A stretch of 51,582 bases of DNA from an uncultured Amphritea sp. (GTDB lineage: Bacteria > Pseudomonadota > Gammaproteobacteria > Pseudomonadales > Balneatricaceae): positions 1 to 51,582 of the forward strand of contig NZ_CAKZLP010000091.1 in the NCBI RefSeq assembly GCF_937127095.1, written 5' to 3'. The position numbers and the translations under genes were made by a program. Shown here piece after piece: positions 7,595 through 16,188 of the stretch; the stretch's first letter is position 1, and each line of letters opens with the position of its first letter. A model generated the notes under the pieces. That model had not been told where the DNA came from and did not search any database. It was given only the letters and a program-made list of their open reading frames with translations.

Positions 7595-8191
7595 ATGAGT
7601 GAGATTGAAGTGACGGAACGTACCCGGGTAAAACGGGGGCGGAAAATCGCGAACTACGACCGGGACACCATCTACAGCATTCTTGATGAAGCCTGGGTGT
7701 GTAATATCGGTGTCAGTGTCGATGCTGAGGCGATGGTGCAGCCCAGTTCCCACTGGCGAGTGGGAGATGAGCTGTTTCTGCACGGCTCGGTCAAGAACGG
7801 TCTGTTTCAGCAGGTGATTAAAGGGCAGACTGCCTGTATTACGGTGTGTTTGCTGGATGGACTGGTGTTTGCTCGTTCCGCCTATCATCACTCCGTTAAC
7901 TTCCGTTCGGTGGTGGTTTACGCTAAAGGACGACTCGTGGAAGACCCCCGGGAAAAGCGGGCAGCGCTTGATGCTATGCTGGATAAATATAGTCCGGGTC
8001 GGTCAACGGAAGCACGACCGCCTAATGAGACTGAAATGAAGGTAACGGCGGTGTTTGCTTTCCCGATTGAGGAGGTTTCGGCCAAGATTCGTGTCGGTGG
8101 GCCTAACGAAGAACCTGAAGATATGGCGCTGAATGTCTGGGCGGGTGTTAAGCCTGTCACATCAGTGGTGGGAGAATTGATCCCGGATTAG
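7595..8191 (+). CDS. Pyridoxamine 5'-phosphate oxidase-like flavoprotein
   Basis: This 198-residue protein fits the flavin-binding split-barrel group (Pyridox_ox_2, NimA-like): RTRVKRGRKIANYDRDTIYS at the start, ILDEAWVCNIGVSVDAEAMV, LFLHGSVKNGLFQ and VFARSAYHHSVNFRSVVVY. Such proteins bind FMN and are often encoded divergently from MocR regulators, as here. The exact substrate cannot be deduced; a role in vitamin B6 metabolism is only suggested by the neighbour. AAGGACAGG precedes the ATG. Confidence 0.8.
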   Translation: MSEIEVTERTRVKRGRKIANYDRDTIYSILDEAWVCNIGVSVDAEAMVQPSSHWRVGDELFLHGSVKNGLFQQVIKGQTACITVCLLDGLVFARSAYHHSVNFRSVVVYAKGRLVEDPREKRAALDAMLDKYSPGRSTEARPPNETEMKVTAVFAFPIEEVSAKIRVGGPNEEPEDMALNVWAGVKPVTSVVGELIPD

Positions 8192-8255
8192 TTAAATCTG
8201 GTCGGTAGATGACAGAGCATCGCCTATACTGCCTGTTACAGATGCAGGAGGCTCA

Positions 8256-9137
8256 ATGGTTTACTACACGAAATGTCGATATACCCTGATAGGCTCATCT
8301 TTGCTGATACGTCGATCTCTGCTGCTAGTGATAGCTGTGGTTGTAGCTTTGCTGTCGGGTTGTAGCAGTTTTCCCGATTTCGGTGCCGATTTAGCGACCC
8401 GGGTGCAGAATAATCCTGACATGGCTAAACAGCAGTTTAGTCAGGGGCTGGATGTGACTCAGGGGCGGGGCACTACTCAGGACTATCAGCAGGGCGTTGA
8501 GCTGTTTAAGGATGCTGCGCTGAACGGCTCCTCTGAAGGTGCGTATATGGCAGGGATGTCATATCTGACCGGCAGAGGGGTCAATACCCGCTTCTCAGAT
8601 GCAGCAAACTGGCTGGATCTGGCGGCCAGAAAGGATCATCCCGGCGCGCTATATCAACTGGCTGTTCTCTATATGAACGGTCGGGGGGTTAATAAAAACC
8701 GGCTGTGGGCGGGCTATCTGCTGAGCCGGGCTGCGGATCTGGGCCATAAGCAGGCTATTTTTGATCTGGGTGTGGTCTATGCGAGAGGGCTTGGCCTGCC
8801 TCAAAGCCCTGCTGCAGCCTGGTACTGGTTTACTCAGGCGGAAAAGCGCGGGGTGCCGCTGGCGACTGAGTTAAAAGGGCGCATGTACGCTCTGAGTAAT
8901 GCGGCATCCCGGCAATATGCCAGTCGCACACTGGCATATCATGCGGGACGGATTGATCGTTCAACGACTCTGTTTATCCAGCTCCGTCTTGATGAGTTGG
9001 GATACCCGTCCGGTCTTGCAGATGGCATATGGGGGCTTAAAACCGATCATGCCTATCGTCGTTTTATCCGACAGGAACTACAGCTGAGTGATCTGGAACT
9101 TGACTGGCAGAATCTGCAGCTGATCAGGGATCTTTAA
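8256..9137 (+). CDS. Sel1-repeat lipoprotein with C-terminal peptidoglycan-binding-like domain
   Basis: The N-terminus has a hydrophobic signal segment followed by the lipobox LLSGC (Cys at about residue 36), so it is probably a lipoprotein. Sel1-type repeats follow from ~70 to 190 (AYMAGMSYLTGRGVNTRFSD, ALYQLAVLYMNGRGVNKNRL, AIFDLGVVYARGLGLPQSPA). The tail, IQLRLDELGYPSGLADGIWG, resembles a PG_binding_1 domain. AGGAGG lies at the right distance from ATG 8256. It ends two bases from the convergent next gene. The role is unknown; envelope scaffold is a guess from domain content. Confidence 0.75.
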   Translation: MVYYTKCRYTLIGSSLLIRRSLLLVIAVVVALLSGCSSFPDFGADLATRVQNNPDMAKQQFSQGLDVTQGRGTTQDYQQGVELFKDAALNGSSEGAYMAGMSYLTGRGVNTRFSDAANWLDLAARKDHPGALYQLAVLYMNGRGVNKNRLWAGYLLSRAADLGHKQAIFDLGVVYARGLGLPQSPAAAWYWFTQAEKRGVPLATELKGRMYALSNAASRQYASRTLAYHAGRIDRSTTLFIQLRLDELGYPSGLADGIWGLKTDHAYRRFIRQELQLSDLELDWQNLQLIRDL

Positions 9138-9139
9138 CC

Positions 9140-9913
9140 TCATGCCTGAGTAACGCTGTCTGGTGCCCCCGCATCAGAGTTACCGGAGTCCGTTTCTGGC
9201 GGAGCTGTTTCCGGCTCCGTGGCAGTGTCAGGCTCAGGTGCTGTTTCAGGTGCTATTTCAGGTGCTATTCCCAGTAGGTCATTAACCGCTGAGACAACCT
9301 CGGTATTGAGCTCTTTATTAGCGGCCTGACCCAGGAAGTCCATGGCTGTTTGTTCCAGTTCGGCGCGCTCCTCTTCAGTCGGCGCTTGCCTGGCCGCATA
9401 GACTGCTGCCTCATATTGTGCGATCAAGCCGACCGCTGAATTGGGTGCTGCATGGGCGCGTGCGGTGGCCGATGCATGGGCTGCATTAAGTCGTCCCAGA
9501 CTGGCAGAGACCGACTTTTGATTATTTCCAAGTCCACGGCTATTGCTCAGACCGTTACTTCCGGCGGTAGCCGACTTTCCAGCGCCATCATTGCTTTGGC
9601 CATAAGCGTTTCCGTTACCCTGATGACCGTTGCTGGAATTGCTGTTTCCACCGCCATTTCCACCGCCGTTTCCACCGCCGTTTCCACCGCCGTTTCCACC
9701 ACCGTTTCCACCACCGTTTCCACCACCGTTTCCACCACCGTTTCCACCACCATCGCCACCTTTGGCTACTGCCTGGCTACCAAGATCGAGCCCTGATAGT
9801 TGCTGGGTAATAATCGGTGTAAGGCTGAGTGCAAGTGACAGGGTGGAGACCGCAGTTGCTGAGACAAGCGTTTTACTTGACAGGGTATTGCGCAACGCTG
9901 TTATCGTAAACAT
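9140..9913 (-). CDS. Gly/Asn-repeat protein of unknown function
   Basis: I do not recognise this 257-residue protein. An N-terminal hydrophobic stretch (TLVSATAVSTLSLALSLTPI) could be a signal or anchor. About nine GGGN units follow, then a Ser/Asn/Gly-rich linker, an Ala-rich helical region (ASATARAHAAPNSAVGLIAQ) and a Pro/Glu/Thr-rich acidic tail. The composition suggests a secreted or surface protein. ATG 9913 is preferred over the TTG at 9928 because GAGG precedes it. It is convergent with the Sel1 lipoprotein, with two bases between stop codons. Confidence 0.6.
   Translation of the reverse strand: MFTITALRNTLSSKTLVSATAVSTLSLALSLTPIITQQLSGLDLGSQAVAKGGDGGGNGGGNGGGNGGGNGGGNGGGNGGGNGGGNGGGNSNSSNGHQGNGNAYGQSNDGAGKSATAGSNGLSNSRGLGNNQKSVSASLGRLNAAHASATARAHAAPNSAVGLIAQYEAAVYAARQAPTEEERAELEQTAMDFLGQAANKELNTEVVSAVNDLLGIAPEIAPETAPEPDTATEPETAPPETDSGNSDAGAPDSVTQA
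9645..9752. repeat. 12-bp coding tandem repeat (GGGN units)
   Basis: About nine near-identical 12-bp units of the form GTTTCCACCRCC (plus strand) encode Gly-Gly-Gly-Asn on the minus strand. Two unit variants (ACCGCC and ACCACC) are grouped rather than mixed, which suggests expansion by slippage. Copy number is likely to vary between strains. Confidence 0.85.
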
Positions 9914-9980
9914 AAGGTGCAGCCTCAACAGGGTGATTGCCTTCAGCTTAATATGCTTAGTGCAGCGCTACAAATGAATA

Positions 9981-10586
9981 TTATTCCACCCGGTTGGCAC
10001 TTTTTTCAATAATGCGACAGAAATGATTCAGCAGATAGGGGTCATGCTTTGTACCTGAATCCCGGTTTATCTGCTCAATAATTTGCGCATGGGTATGGCC
10101 TTCATGGTAAGAACGGGTGAACGCCATTGCATCATAACTGTCGACGATGCTGATAATTCTGGCGCCCACGGGAATCGCCTCACCGGCAAGTTTATCCGGG
10201 TAACCGTTGCCATCAAAATGCTCATGGTGGTGACGAATAATATGAGCTGTTTCAGACGCTCCATCCAGCTCTGTTGAGAGTACGATCTGCTCGCCAATCG
10301 CGGGATGTTTATGCATCACCTCCCAGTCATCGCTGTCCAGCTTGCCGGGTTTCATCAGAATGCTATCAGGAATGCCGATCTTGCCGATATCATGGAATTT
10401 GGAACTTATTCGCAGGGCGCTGATCTGACCTTCACAGAGTCCGGCGGCTTTACCAAGTTCGATTGCCAGCGTCTGTACCCGGTCAGAGTGATCAAGCGTA
10501 GACTGATCTCTGAAACCCAGTGCAATCGCGAGTGCTTTAGTGCGGCCTTCGAGTGTCTGAAAGGTAAATTTTTCAGCAGGGCTCAT
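9981..10586 (-). CDS. HD-GYP domain protein, probable cyclic-di-GMP phosphodiesterase
   Basis: The 201-residue protein is essentially a bare HD-GYP domain. It keeps the metal-binding HD motif (KFHDIGKIGIPDSIL), the HHHEHFDGNGYPDKL segment carrying the GYP signature, and the downstream DSYDAM. These domains hydrolyse c-di-GMP to pGpG or GMP. There is no receiver or sensor domain, so control must come from partners or expression. AGGAG precedes the ATG. A diguanylate cyclase is encoded at 29.7-31.1 kb, but there is no sign that the two are linked. Confidence 0.9.
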   Translation of the reverse strand: MSPAEKFTFQTLEGRTKALAIALGFRDQSTLDHSDRVQTLAIELGKAAGLCEGQISALRISSKFHDIGKIGIPDSILMKPGKLDSDDWEVMHKHPAIGEQIVLSTELDGASETAHIIRHHHEHFDGNGYPDKLAGEAIPVGARIISIVDSYDAMAFTRSYHEGHTHAQIIEQINRDSGTKHDPYLLNHFCRIIEKSANRVE

Positions 10587-10737
10587 GGAAGAAGCTCCTT
10601 GGTTTCATAACGCCTGATATGACCTGATTGACTATTTTATGACCTGTACTCAGGATAGTCCGTGTCTGGTCGTTTGTTTGATTCATATTAATGTATTGAT
10701 CTTGCTGATGTAATCTTTAATTCAAGGGATAGTAACA

Positions 10738-11196
10738 ATGAAGATGCTACAGGTTATGCCGTCGTTCGCTGTTAGCTTGGTACTGCTGACCAGTCTGGCG
10801 GGCTGTTCCTCTATGGGTACTTTTGGATCCGAAAACTATATAGTTGATCTGGATAAACAGCAGTATTGCATCGAGGGTCGTTCAGATTGTCGTTCGCTTG
10901 CACTGATTGGTCCTTCCTTTAGGGAGGGATGGATCGCTGATGCTTATGCGATGCCGAAACAGTCTTACAGCTGGGATGCCAGCGAGTTGAGCAACATTCT
11001 AATAGCGCCACCGGATAACAGTTATCAGCCTGAGCTGATTGGTGGCAGACAATACCGGTTGCCGCCGACCTTCGCAACCCATATGGTCTGGGATGTGCTG
11101 GCGATGGAGGATTACACACTCTACCGTGATGATGATGGCTATTTTTCCCTGAAGGACAGCCGGCCTCAACCGCGCCGCTTTTCAGTTATAAAGTAG
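10738..11196 (+). CDS. Small lipoprotein of unknown function
   Basis: This 152-residue protein begins with a signal sequence ending in the lipobox SLAGC (Cys about residue 23), so it is probably lipid-anchored in the envelope. The mature part holds two further Cys residues (QQYC and SDC) that could form a disulfide, and several aromatic and acidic residues. I recognise no family. AAGGGAT lies seven bases before the ATG. It is a single gene, convergent with the LysE-type exporter. Confidence 0.65.
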   Translation: MKMLQVMPSFAVSLVLLTSLAGCSSMGTFGSENYIVDLDKQQYCIEGRSDCRSLALIGPSFREGWIADAYAMPKQSYSWDASELSNILIAPPDNSYQPELIGGRQYRLPPTFATHMVWDVLAMEDYTLYRDDDGYFSLKDSRPQPRRFSVIK

Positions 11197-11214
11197 AGTG
11201 GTCATGCTATTCGC

Positions 11215-11835
11215 TTAGCCGAATGCCAGCCAGATGCCAACACCAATCATCAGTGAACCTGCAATCCGGTTCATCAGTTTGACATTGCCGCGGTCCAGTA
11301 ACAGATGGCGTAATGCTTTTCCGCCGCTGGCGTAGATCAGCAGACAGCTGAACTCTAATGACAGAATTATCGCAATCAGCAGCGTCAGCTGCGGGGCAAG
11401 TGGCAGGCTCTGATCAAGAAAGGGGGGCAGCAGGGTAACAAAGAATGCCCAGCCTTTCGGGTTTGCTATCGCAGTAATGAAACCGTTGAAGGCTAACTGC
11501 AGGTTACCCTGTTTTTTTACCTCTGTACCCGGTTCAGGCATCACTAGCTTGCCTTTTGATTGCCACATCTGAAAACCCAGCCAGCCGAGATATGCCCCGC
11601 CGCCAAGTTTGAGGAAAATAAACGCCTCTGGAAACTGCAGCATTAACGCAGCAACACCTGCGGCAGCGGCTGTAGCTACAAGGCCTACGCCGATCAGCTC
11701 GCCCCACATCATATGCAGACTGCGCCGTACACCGATCGACATCCCCAAACTTAAGGCCAGAGTCATACACATGCCGGGCGTGATGGAGACAAAGAAAAAT
11801 GTAGGTATGAAAATTGAGAGTATAGCGACAGACAT
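11215..11835 (-). CDS. LysE/RhtB-family amino acid exporter
   Basis: The 206-residue protein has six hydrophobic segments and the family signature in the first two (FFFVSITPGMCMTLALSLGM, followed by GVRRSLHMMWGELIGVG). The middle segment GGAYLGWLGFQMWQSKG and NPKGWAFFVTLLPPFL are also typical. Members export amino acids such as lysine, threonine or homoserine lactone; the substrate here is not predictable. It lies alone between a lipoprotein gene and the TorF porin gene. Confidence 0.85.
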   Translation of the reverse strand: MSVAILSIFIPTFFFVSITPGMCMTLALSLGMSIGVRRSLHMMWGELIGVGLVATAAAAGVAALMLQFPEAFIFLKLGGGAYLGWLGFQMWQSKGKLVMPEPGTEVKKQGNLQLAFNGFITAIANPKGWAFFVTLLPPFLDQSLPLAPQLTLLIAIILSLEFSCLLIYASGGKALRHLLLDRGNVKLMNRIAGSLMIGVGIWLAFG

Positions 11836-11888
11836 CCGTGCCTCTTAACTAGAGAGTTGAAGCGGGATTTTACGCTCTGTAAGATGAA

Positions 11889-11919
11889 TAAAAAAGACCA
11901 CACAGAATATTCTGTGTGG
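11889..11919 (-). terminator. Rho-independent terminator of the TorF gene
   Basis: CCACACAGAATATTCTGTGTGG is a perfect 22-bp palindrome (11898-11919). On the minus strand it is followed by TCTTTTTT, 60 bases after the TorF stop codon. Confidence 0.85.
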
Positions 11920-11978
11920 CCCGGCTCAGGCAGAAGAAGGGGAGCTCTGTACGTGCCTGATGCAGATGTTAAACAGGC

Positions 11979-12665
11979 TTAGAAAGTGCGTGATACGCTT
12001 AGCATCAGTGTATTGTCATTGCGGAATGCACCTTTATCTACCTCTTCAGCATTGTCGATGCTGTTGAACAGATAAGTCGCTGACAGGTCCAGACCTACAA
12101 CAGAGCCCGAGATACCGACAGAGTAGTCCTGGTAATCGTCGATATCAACTTTACCCCAGTAATCACCGGTGCTGTAACCGGCATGCAGATCGAGGCTAAC
12201 GGCTTCGGTGATACCATAGCTGTAATCAAGGCCGAAGTATTGTGCAGACTCTCCGGAGTTAAAAAAATCGTCGGAATACGCCATGGTGAAGCCAACGTCA
12301 CCGTAATACAGTGCCAGAGCCAGTTCGCCGTATTCCGCATCGGTGTTATAGCCAGGGTAGGTATAAAAACCATAGGAAACGTCATAGCTCAGGTCGTCAT
12401 TGATATCATTGGCAAAGCCAACGTAGTAATCAATTTCCAGCTTGGCATCATCATCAAAATCAACGTTGCTGCCCCAGATGCCCGCATAGACACCATTATC
12501 AAACCCTACATCCAGACTTCCCTGAACGGCTGGATCACCTGCGGATTGTGAGATGCCACGGAAACGGTAATCATTGGTGAATGATACGGTGCCGGTTACG
12601 TCAGCAGCCTGAACGGTAGATGTCAGGGCCATTGCGGCGGCCAGACCTGTGAAAATCTTCTTCAT
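11979..12665 (-). CDS. TorF-family putative outer-membrane porin
   Basis: A 228-residue protein with a classical signal peptide (cleavage after STVQA) begins its mature part with ADVTGTVSFTNDYRFRGISQ, the diagnostic start of the TorF/TIGR02001 family. The rest alternates aromatic-rich strands with acidic turns and ends in an aromatic residue (SVSRTF), as expected for a beta-barrel. The substrate is unknown. AGGAA precedes the ATG, and a strong terminator follows. Confidence 0.85.
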   Translation of the reverse strand: MKKIFTGLAAAMALTSTVQAADVTGTVSFTNDYRFRGISQSAGDPAVQGSLDVGFDNGVYAGIWGSNVDFDDDAKLEIDYYVGFANDINDDLSYDVSYGFYTYPGYNTDAEYGELALALYYGDVGFTMAYSDDFFNSGESAQYFGLDYSYGITEAVSLDLHAGYSTGDYWGKVDIDDYQDYSVGISGSVVGLDLSATYLFNSIDNAEEVDKGAFRNDNTLMLSVSRTF

Positions 12666-12845
12666 CGATTTTTCCTGTTATTTTTTATGAATCTTGATTA
12701 TGTGTAAAGCCTGATGCCGGAGGATATACCCAGGGGTAGGTATCTATTTGTGAGTATCCTGATGGAAAAACGGCGGCTAGCCCGTTAACTACCTCTTCAT
12801 ATATATAGAGGCGTTAAAAGGATAACGAATATACTGGGAGTCAAT

Positions 12846-12923
12846 ATGAATCGATGGATAGGCGCCGCCTGGCTTCTGATTCTGATAGTGACGAACGGAT
12901 ATTGCGGAGAAGATAATCGATGA
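12846..12923 (+). CDS. 25-residue hydrophobic ORF coupled to the puuC-type gene
   Basis: An ATG with GGGAG about seven bases upstream opens a 25-codon frame encoding a hydrophobic peptide (AAWLLILIVTNGYC in its middle, acidic and basic end). Its stop codon overlaps the downstream start as ATGA, the standard arrangement for translational coupling. It could be a membrane micropeptide or simply a translated leader that controls the dehydrogenase. Conservation is unknown. Confidence 0.5.
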   Translation: MNRWIGAAWLLILIVTNGYCGEDNR

Positions 12924-14404
12924 ACAGCTACGCTGAATGGCAAGCCCTGAGTGAGACGTTAACTTTCCACCATCAGGCTTATATTAATGGTGAGTTTCGC
13001 CCCGCGGTGAGTGGTGATACGTTTCCCTGCATCAATCCGGCGACTGAACAGTCGCTTGCCGATGTGGCCAGTTGCGATGAGGCAGATGTGAATATCGCGG
13101 TTGCCAATGCCCGTGACGTTTTCCGTTCAGGTGCATGGTCTGAGATGCCCCCCCGCGAGCGCAAAAAAGTGATGCTCCGTTGGGCGGATCTGATTGAACA
13201 GCACAAAGATGAGTTTGCCCTGCTGGACACTCTGGATATGGGCAAGTCGATCTCTGAGATGGTTAATATTGACGTACCGGATGCTATTGACTGTATCCGC
13301 TGGACCGCTGAGAGTATTGATAAAATCTATGGTGAAATTGCACCCACTGGACATGATACGCTGGCGATGATCCACCATCAGCCAGTGGGTGTGGTCGGTG
13401 CGATCACGCCCTGGAACTATCCGCTATTGATGGTCAGCTGGAAAATTGCTCCGGCGCTGGCTGCGGGTAACTCTGTGATCCTCAAACCCTCTGAAAAATC
13501 ACCGCTGAGTGCGTTGCGTCTGGCGGAACTGGCGGTGGAGGCTGGTATGCCTGCAGGTGTCTTGAATGTATTGCCGGGCTTTGGTCATACCGCAGGCAAA
13601 GCGCTGGCGCTGCATATGGATGTTAACGTGCTGGCTTTCACCGGCTCAACCCGGGTTGCGGGTATGCTGATGGGCTATGCCGGTGAGTCGAATATGAAAC
13701 GGGTCTGGCTGGAAGCGGGTGGTAAATCGCCAAATCTGGTGTTTGCTGATGCGGATATTAAAGCGGCCGCGGCGGCATCTGCGGCGGCTATCTTCTGTAA
13801 TCAGGGGGAGGTATGTATCGCCTGTTCCCGTCTTTACGTTGATAAGAGTATCAAAGAAGAGTTTGTTGCCGCGCTGGTTGAAGCCGCCGCCCGGTTCCAG
13901 CCCGGCGATCCGTTAGACCCTGCCACGACGATGGGGCCAATGGTTGATGCTACTCAACTGGCAACGGTTGAGCGTTACATCCGTTCCGCTCAGGAAGAGG
14001 GCGGTCGGGTGATTATGGGTGGCGTTCCTGAATACCAGCAAGGTAAAGGCTTTTATGCCAAGCCGACCATCGTTGATGGCGCTAACAACGCTATGACCTT
14101 TGTCAAAGAGGAGATCTTCGGGCCGGTACTGGCGGTATGTGAGTTTGAAACCGAAGAGGAAGCAATTGCACTGGCCAATGATTCTGTTTACGGTCTTGGC
14201 GCAGCCGTCTGGACCCAGAACCTGTCTCGCGCACATCGCGTCAGCCGCAAGATCGAAAGCGGTATGGTGTGGGTGAATACCTGGGGTGAGGGCGATACCA
14301 CTGTGCCTTTTGGCGGTGTTAAAGCCTCCGGTAACGGTCGTGATAAATCGCTGCATGCGCTGGAAAAGTATACCGACATCAAGAATGTTTTGATTCGGTT
14401 GTAA
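12920..14404 (+). CDS. puuC: Gamma-glutamyl-gamma-aminobutyraldehyde dehydrogenase, PuuC/KauB type
   Basis: This NAD(P)-dependent aldehyde dehydrogenase would oxidise gamma-glutamyl-gamma-aminobutyraldehyde (or 4-aminobutyraldehyde) in polyamine breakdown. The 494-residue protein aligns along its length with E. coli PuuC: ITPWNYPLLMVSWKIAPALA, ILKPSEKSPLSALRLAELA, the catalytic Glu in WLEAGGKSPN, and the catalytic Cys in NQGEVCIACSRL. It ends GNGRDKSLHALEKYT as PuuC does. GGAG precedes the start. It overlaps a 25-codon ORF by four bases and is followed by a terminator. Its partner genes puuA and puuB lie at 20 and 34 kb. Confidence 0.9.
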   Translation: MNSYAEWQALSETLTFHHQAYINGEFRPAVSGDTFPCINPATEQSLADVASCDEADVNIAVANARDVFRSGAWSEMPPRERKKVMLRWADLIEQHKDEFALLDTLDMGKSISEMVNIDVPDAIDCIRWTAESIDKIYGEIAPTGHDTLAMIHHQPVGVVGAITPWNYPLLMVSWKIAPALAAGNSVILKPSEKSPLSALRLAELAVEAGMPAGVLNVLPGFGHTAGKALALHMDVNVLAFTGSTRVAGMLMGYAGESNMKRVWLEAGGKSPNLVFADADIKAAAAASAAAIFCNQGEVCIACSRLYVDKSIKEEFVAALVEAAARFQPGDPLDPATTMGPMVDATQLATVERYIRSAQEEGGRVIMGGVPEYQQGKGFYAKPTIVDGANNAMTFVKEEIFGPVLAVCEFETEEEAIALANDSVYGLGAAVWTQNLSRAHRVSRKIESGMVWVNTWGEGDTTVPFGGVKASGNGRDKSLHALEKYTDIKNVLIRL

Positions 14405-14433
14405 AGCAGGGTCTGGTTTGCGACTTTGCCGCT

Positions 14434-14460
14434 GGCTAGATGTCGCTTCGCGACGTGTCA
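14434..14460. repeat. REP-like short hairpin repeat (copy 1)
   Basis: GGCTAGAT is followed by GTCGC-TTC-GCGAC and GTGTCAG. The CTAG flank and the 5-bp stem with 3-nt loop match copies at 16.8 and 43.4-46.4 kb. It lies just after the puuC stop codon. Confidence 0.6.
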
Positions 14461-14529
14461 GTCGTCGGCAGAAGAATCGCTATCAGGCCAGGCTATTACG
14501 CATTCGTGTTGCTAGCTGTATATAACGGT

Positions 14530-14562
14530 AAAGAGCTATAGGTCAGACCTATGGCTCTTTTG
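14530..14562 (+). terminator. Rho-independent terminator downstream of puuC
   Basis: AAAGAGCTATAGGT pairs with ACCTATGGCTCTTT around a CAG loop region, with one wobble pair, and runs into TTTT. It is 126 bases after the puuC stop. Its A/T ends make it usable from both sides. Confidence 0.8.
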
Positions 14563-14701
14563 CTGGCTGTGTTATTTTGACAGTCAAAAGCGGAGATTGT
14601 CAGCCGGGCTGAATCAACCTTTTTTAAATTGAAAATGGTTAAATGCAGGCATAGAAAATCATGGTGATCTATTAAACTGCACTGGTAAATGCCGCTTTAC
14701 T

Positions 14702-15136
14702 CTAAGCGATAAATTTTAATCTTAGTACGCTGTTCTTAGTTGCACTGTGTATGCTTTCAGCCTGAAACTCAAAGCCATATTGAGAATAGAATTTACGTCC
14801 AATACTGTTTTTCTTGAAAACTTCAACTTCAAGCTCTTTATGAAGTGTATGTGCTTTGTCCATTAAGGCTTTGCCAATACCCATACCATGGAACTCTGGT
14901 TGCACAAACAGCCCTCCAATCTCATTACCTGCAAGTGCAATAAATCCAATTACCGCTTCATCTATTTCGGCTACCCAGGTGTCAGTATTGGGCAAGTACA
15001 GATTGATCATGTCGTAACGTACTTGTTCGTGAAACTCAGATGTTAGAAAAGGATGGGCTAGTGTTGATGCAGCGTGCCATGCTGAAAGCACCGCTTCAAT
15101 ATCTTCTTCTGAGTACTGTCGGATAGTAATGGTCAT
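14702..15136 (-). CDS. GNAT-family acetyltransferase, YjaB-like
   Basis: The 144-residue protein has the GNAT motif A for acetyl-CoA binding (GLFVQPEFHGMGIGKALMDKA) and the C-terminal GRKFYSQYGFEFQAE segment. The N-terminus, IRQYSEEDIEAVLSAWHAAS, and overall length resemble E. coli YjaB. The acceptor substrate is unknown. Codon use looks somewhat more A+T-rich than in the polyamine genes. It stands alone between puuC and an AraC regulator. Confidence 0.8.
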   Translation of the reverse strand: MTITIRQYSEEDIEAVLSAWHAASTLAHPFLTSEFHEQVRYDMINLYLPNTDTWVAEIDEAVIGFIALAGNEIGGLFVQPEFHGMGIGKALMDKAHTLHKELEVEVFKKNSIGRKFYSQYGFEFQAESIHSATKNSVLRLKFIA

Positions 15137-15226
15137 GTAATTACCTGTTAGGTCTGATTGATTTCAGATTTAAGGGTAATGATCGAAAAGAGTAGAAGAT
15201 TGAACAATTGCGACAGTTTGCAGGGG

Positions 15227-16057
15227 CTACTCAAAGTCTCCGTATACATCGATTGTTAAATCACGCTGCTTAAGATAGTTACCCGGTGTAGAACTGATAG
15301 CGGTTTTCAAATATCGGATGAGATGGGGTTGATCACTGAAGCCAAACTTCGCTGCCACATCTGCCCAATCAGGAGAGCGGTCTTGATATTGGTAGAGGTA
15401 ATAAAGGAGCTTATCCAACGTTCGCATTGCCTCATACTGTTTCAGGCTTAGTCCGGTCACCCGACGAAATGCACGTTCCAGTGTCCGTCGAGAACAATGT
15501 AAGTTCTGCGCTAAATCTGCTAATTCAGTATGTTCAAATATGGCGGCAGCTTTCTCTGTCAGTTGACAGTATCTGTCTTGGTACACATTTTTCAATAATG
15601 GGTGCAACCAGTTATCAAGCTTGATTCTCAGCTCATTGATGGCGTCAGAACGAGTCGCGGTAGACGGTTCTGGCGGTAAAGTAAGAGTGGTTGCTGCTAA
15701 AAAATCCGAGAGGTTAATAATATCATCCAGCATCGGAAAATCTGCTGTTTGAGCGAGTGAATAGAGTGCTCCAGCTTTGAACTTGATGCCAATAATCAGG
15801 AATGGATCAAGATGATGAACGTCAATTGTACCGGTATTAGGTAATAGCAGGTGTCCCCCATAACCCTTTTTTTCAACCCCGTTTAAGGTGTAATGATATG
15901 GCTGCTCAGTAGGAGCAAGAAGCAGGTGCGCTTCTGGGCTTGGGTTGAGTTTTGGGTGACTATAACTGTTATCGCCCGGGGTTTTCTCAAGATACCAGTA
16001 GCAATCAATGTACCGGGCTATCTCAAGGTCACAGGGAGGGCGTTTCCAGTTATTCAT
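15227..16057 (-). CDS. AraC-family transcriptional regulator
   Basis: The 276-residue protein starts NNWKRPPCDLEIARYIDCYW, the beginning of the DUF6597-type N-terminal sensor found in many AraC members. It ends in a two-HTH AraC domain (LADLAQNLHCSRRTLERAFR, GLSLKQYEAMRTLDKLLYYL, WADVAAKFGFSDQPHLIRYL). ATG 16057 is chosen because the family begins here; the open frame extends to 16135. No adjacent target is obvious. Confidence 0.85.
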   Translation of the reverse strand: MNNWKRPPCDLEIARYIDCYWYLEKTPGDNSYSHPKLNPSPEAHLLLAPTEQPYHYTLNGVEKKGYGGHLLLPNTGTIDVHHLDPFLIIGIKFKAGALYSLAQTADFPMLDDIINLSDFLAATTLTLPPEPSTATRSDAINELRIKLDNWLHPLLKNVYQDRYCQLTEKAAAIFEHTELADLAQNLHCSRRTLERAFRRVTGLSLKQYEAMRTLDKLLYYLYQYQDRSPDWADVAAKFGFSDQPHLIRYLKTAISSTPGNYLKQRDLTIDVYGDFE

Positions 16058-16188
16058 CAGGCTACCAGGTTGAATATTCAGTGAGATTCTAGCACAGGCT
16101 AAATACCTTTCCGGGCTTTTCCGCAGCACTCGCAACTGGTCGCGAACCAGTTTCCCGTCTGGCGGTTTTTTAATATTGGAACGCAGAA

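Noticed and set aside
9645..9752. CRISPR-like array
   Set aside because: The 12-bp units are contiguous without spacers and encode GGGN in a reading frame.
9630..9977. Proline/phenylalanine-repeat frame opposite the Gly/Asn-repeat gene
   Set aside because: It is the opposite-strand reading of the same 12-bp repeat and has no supported start.
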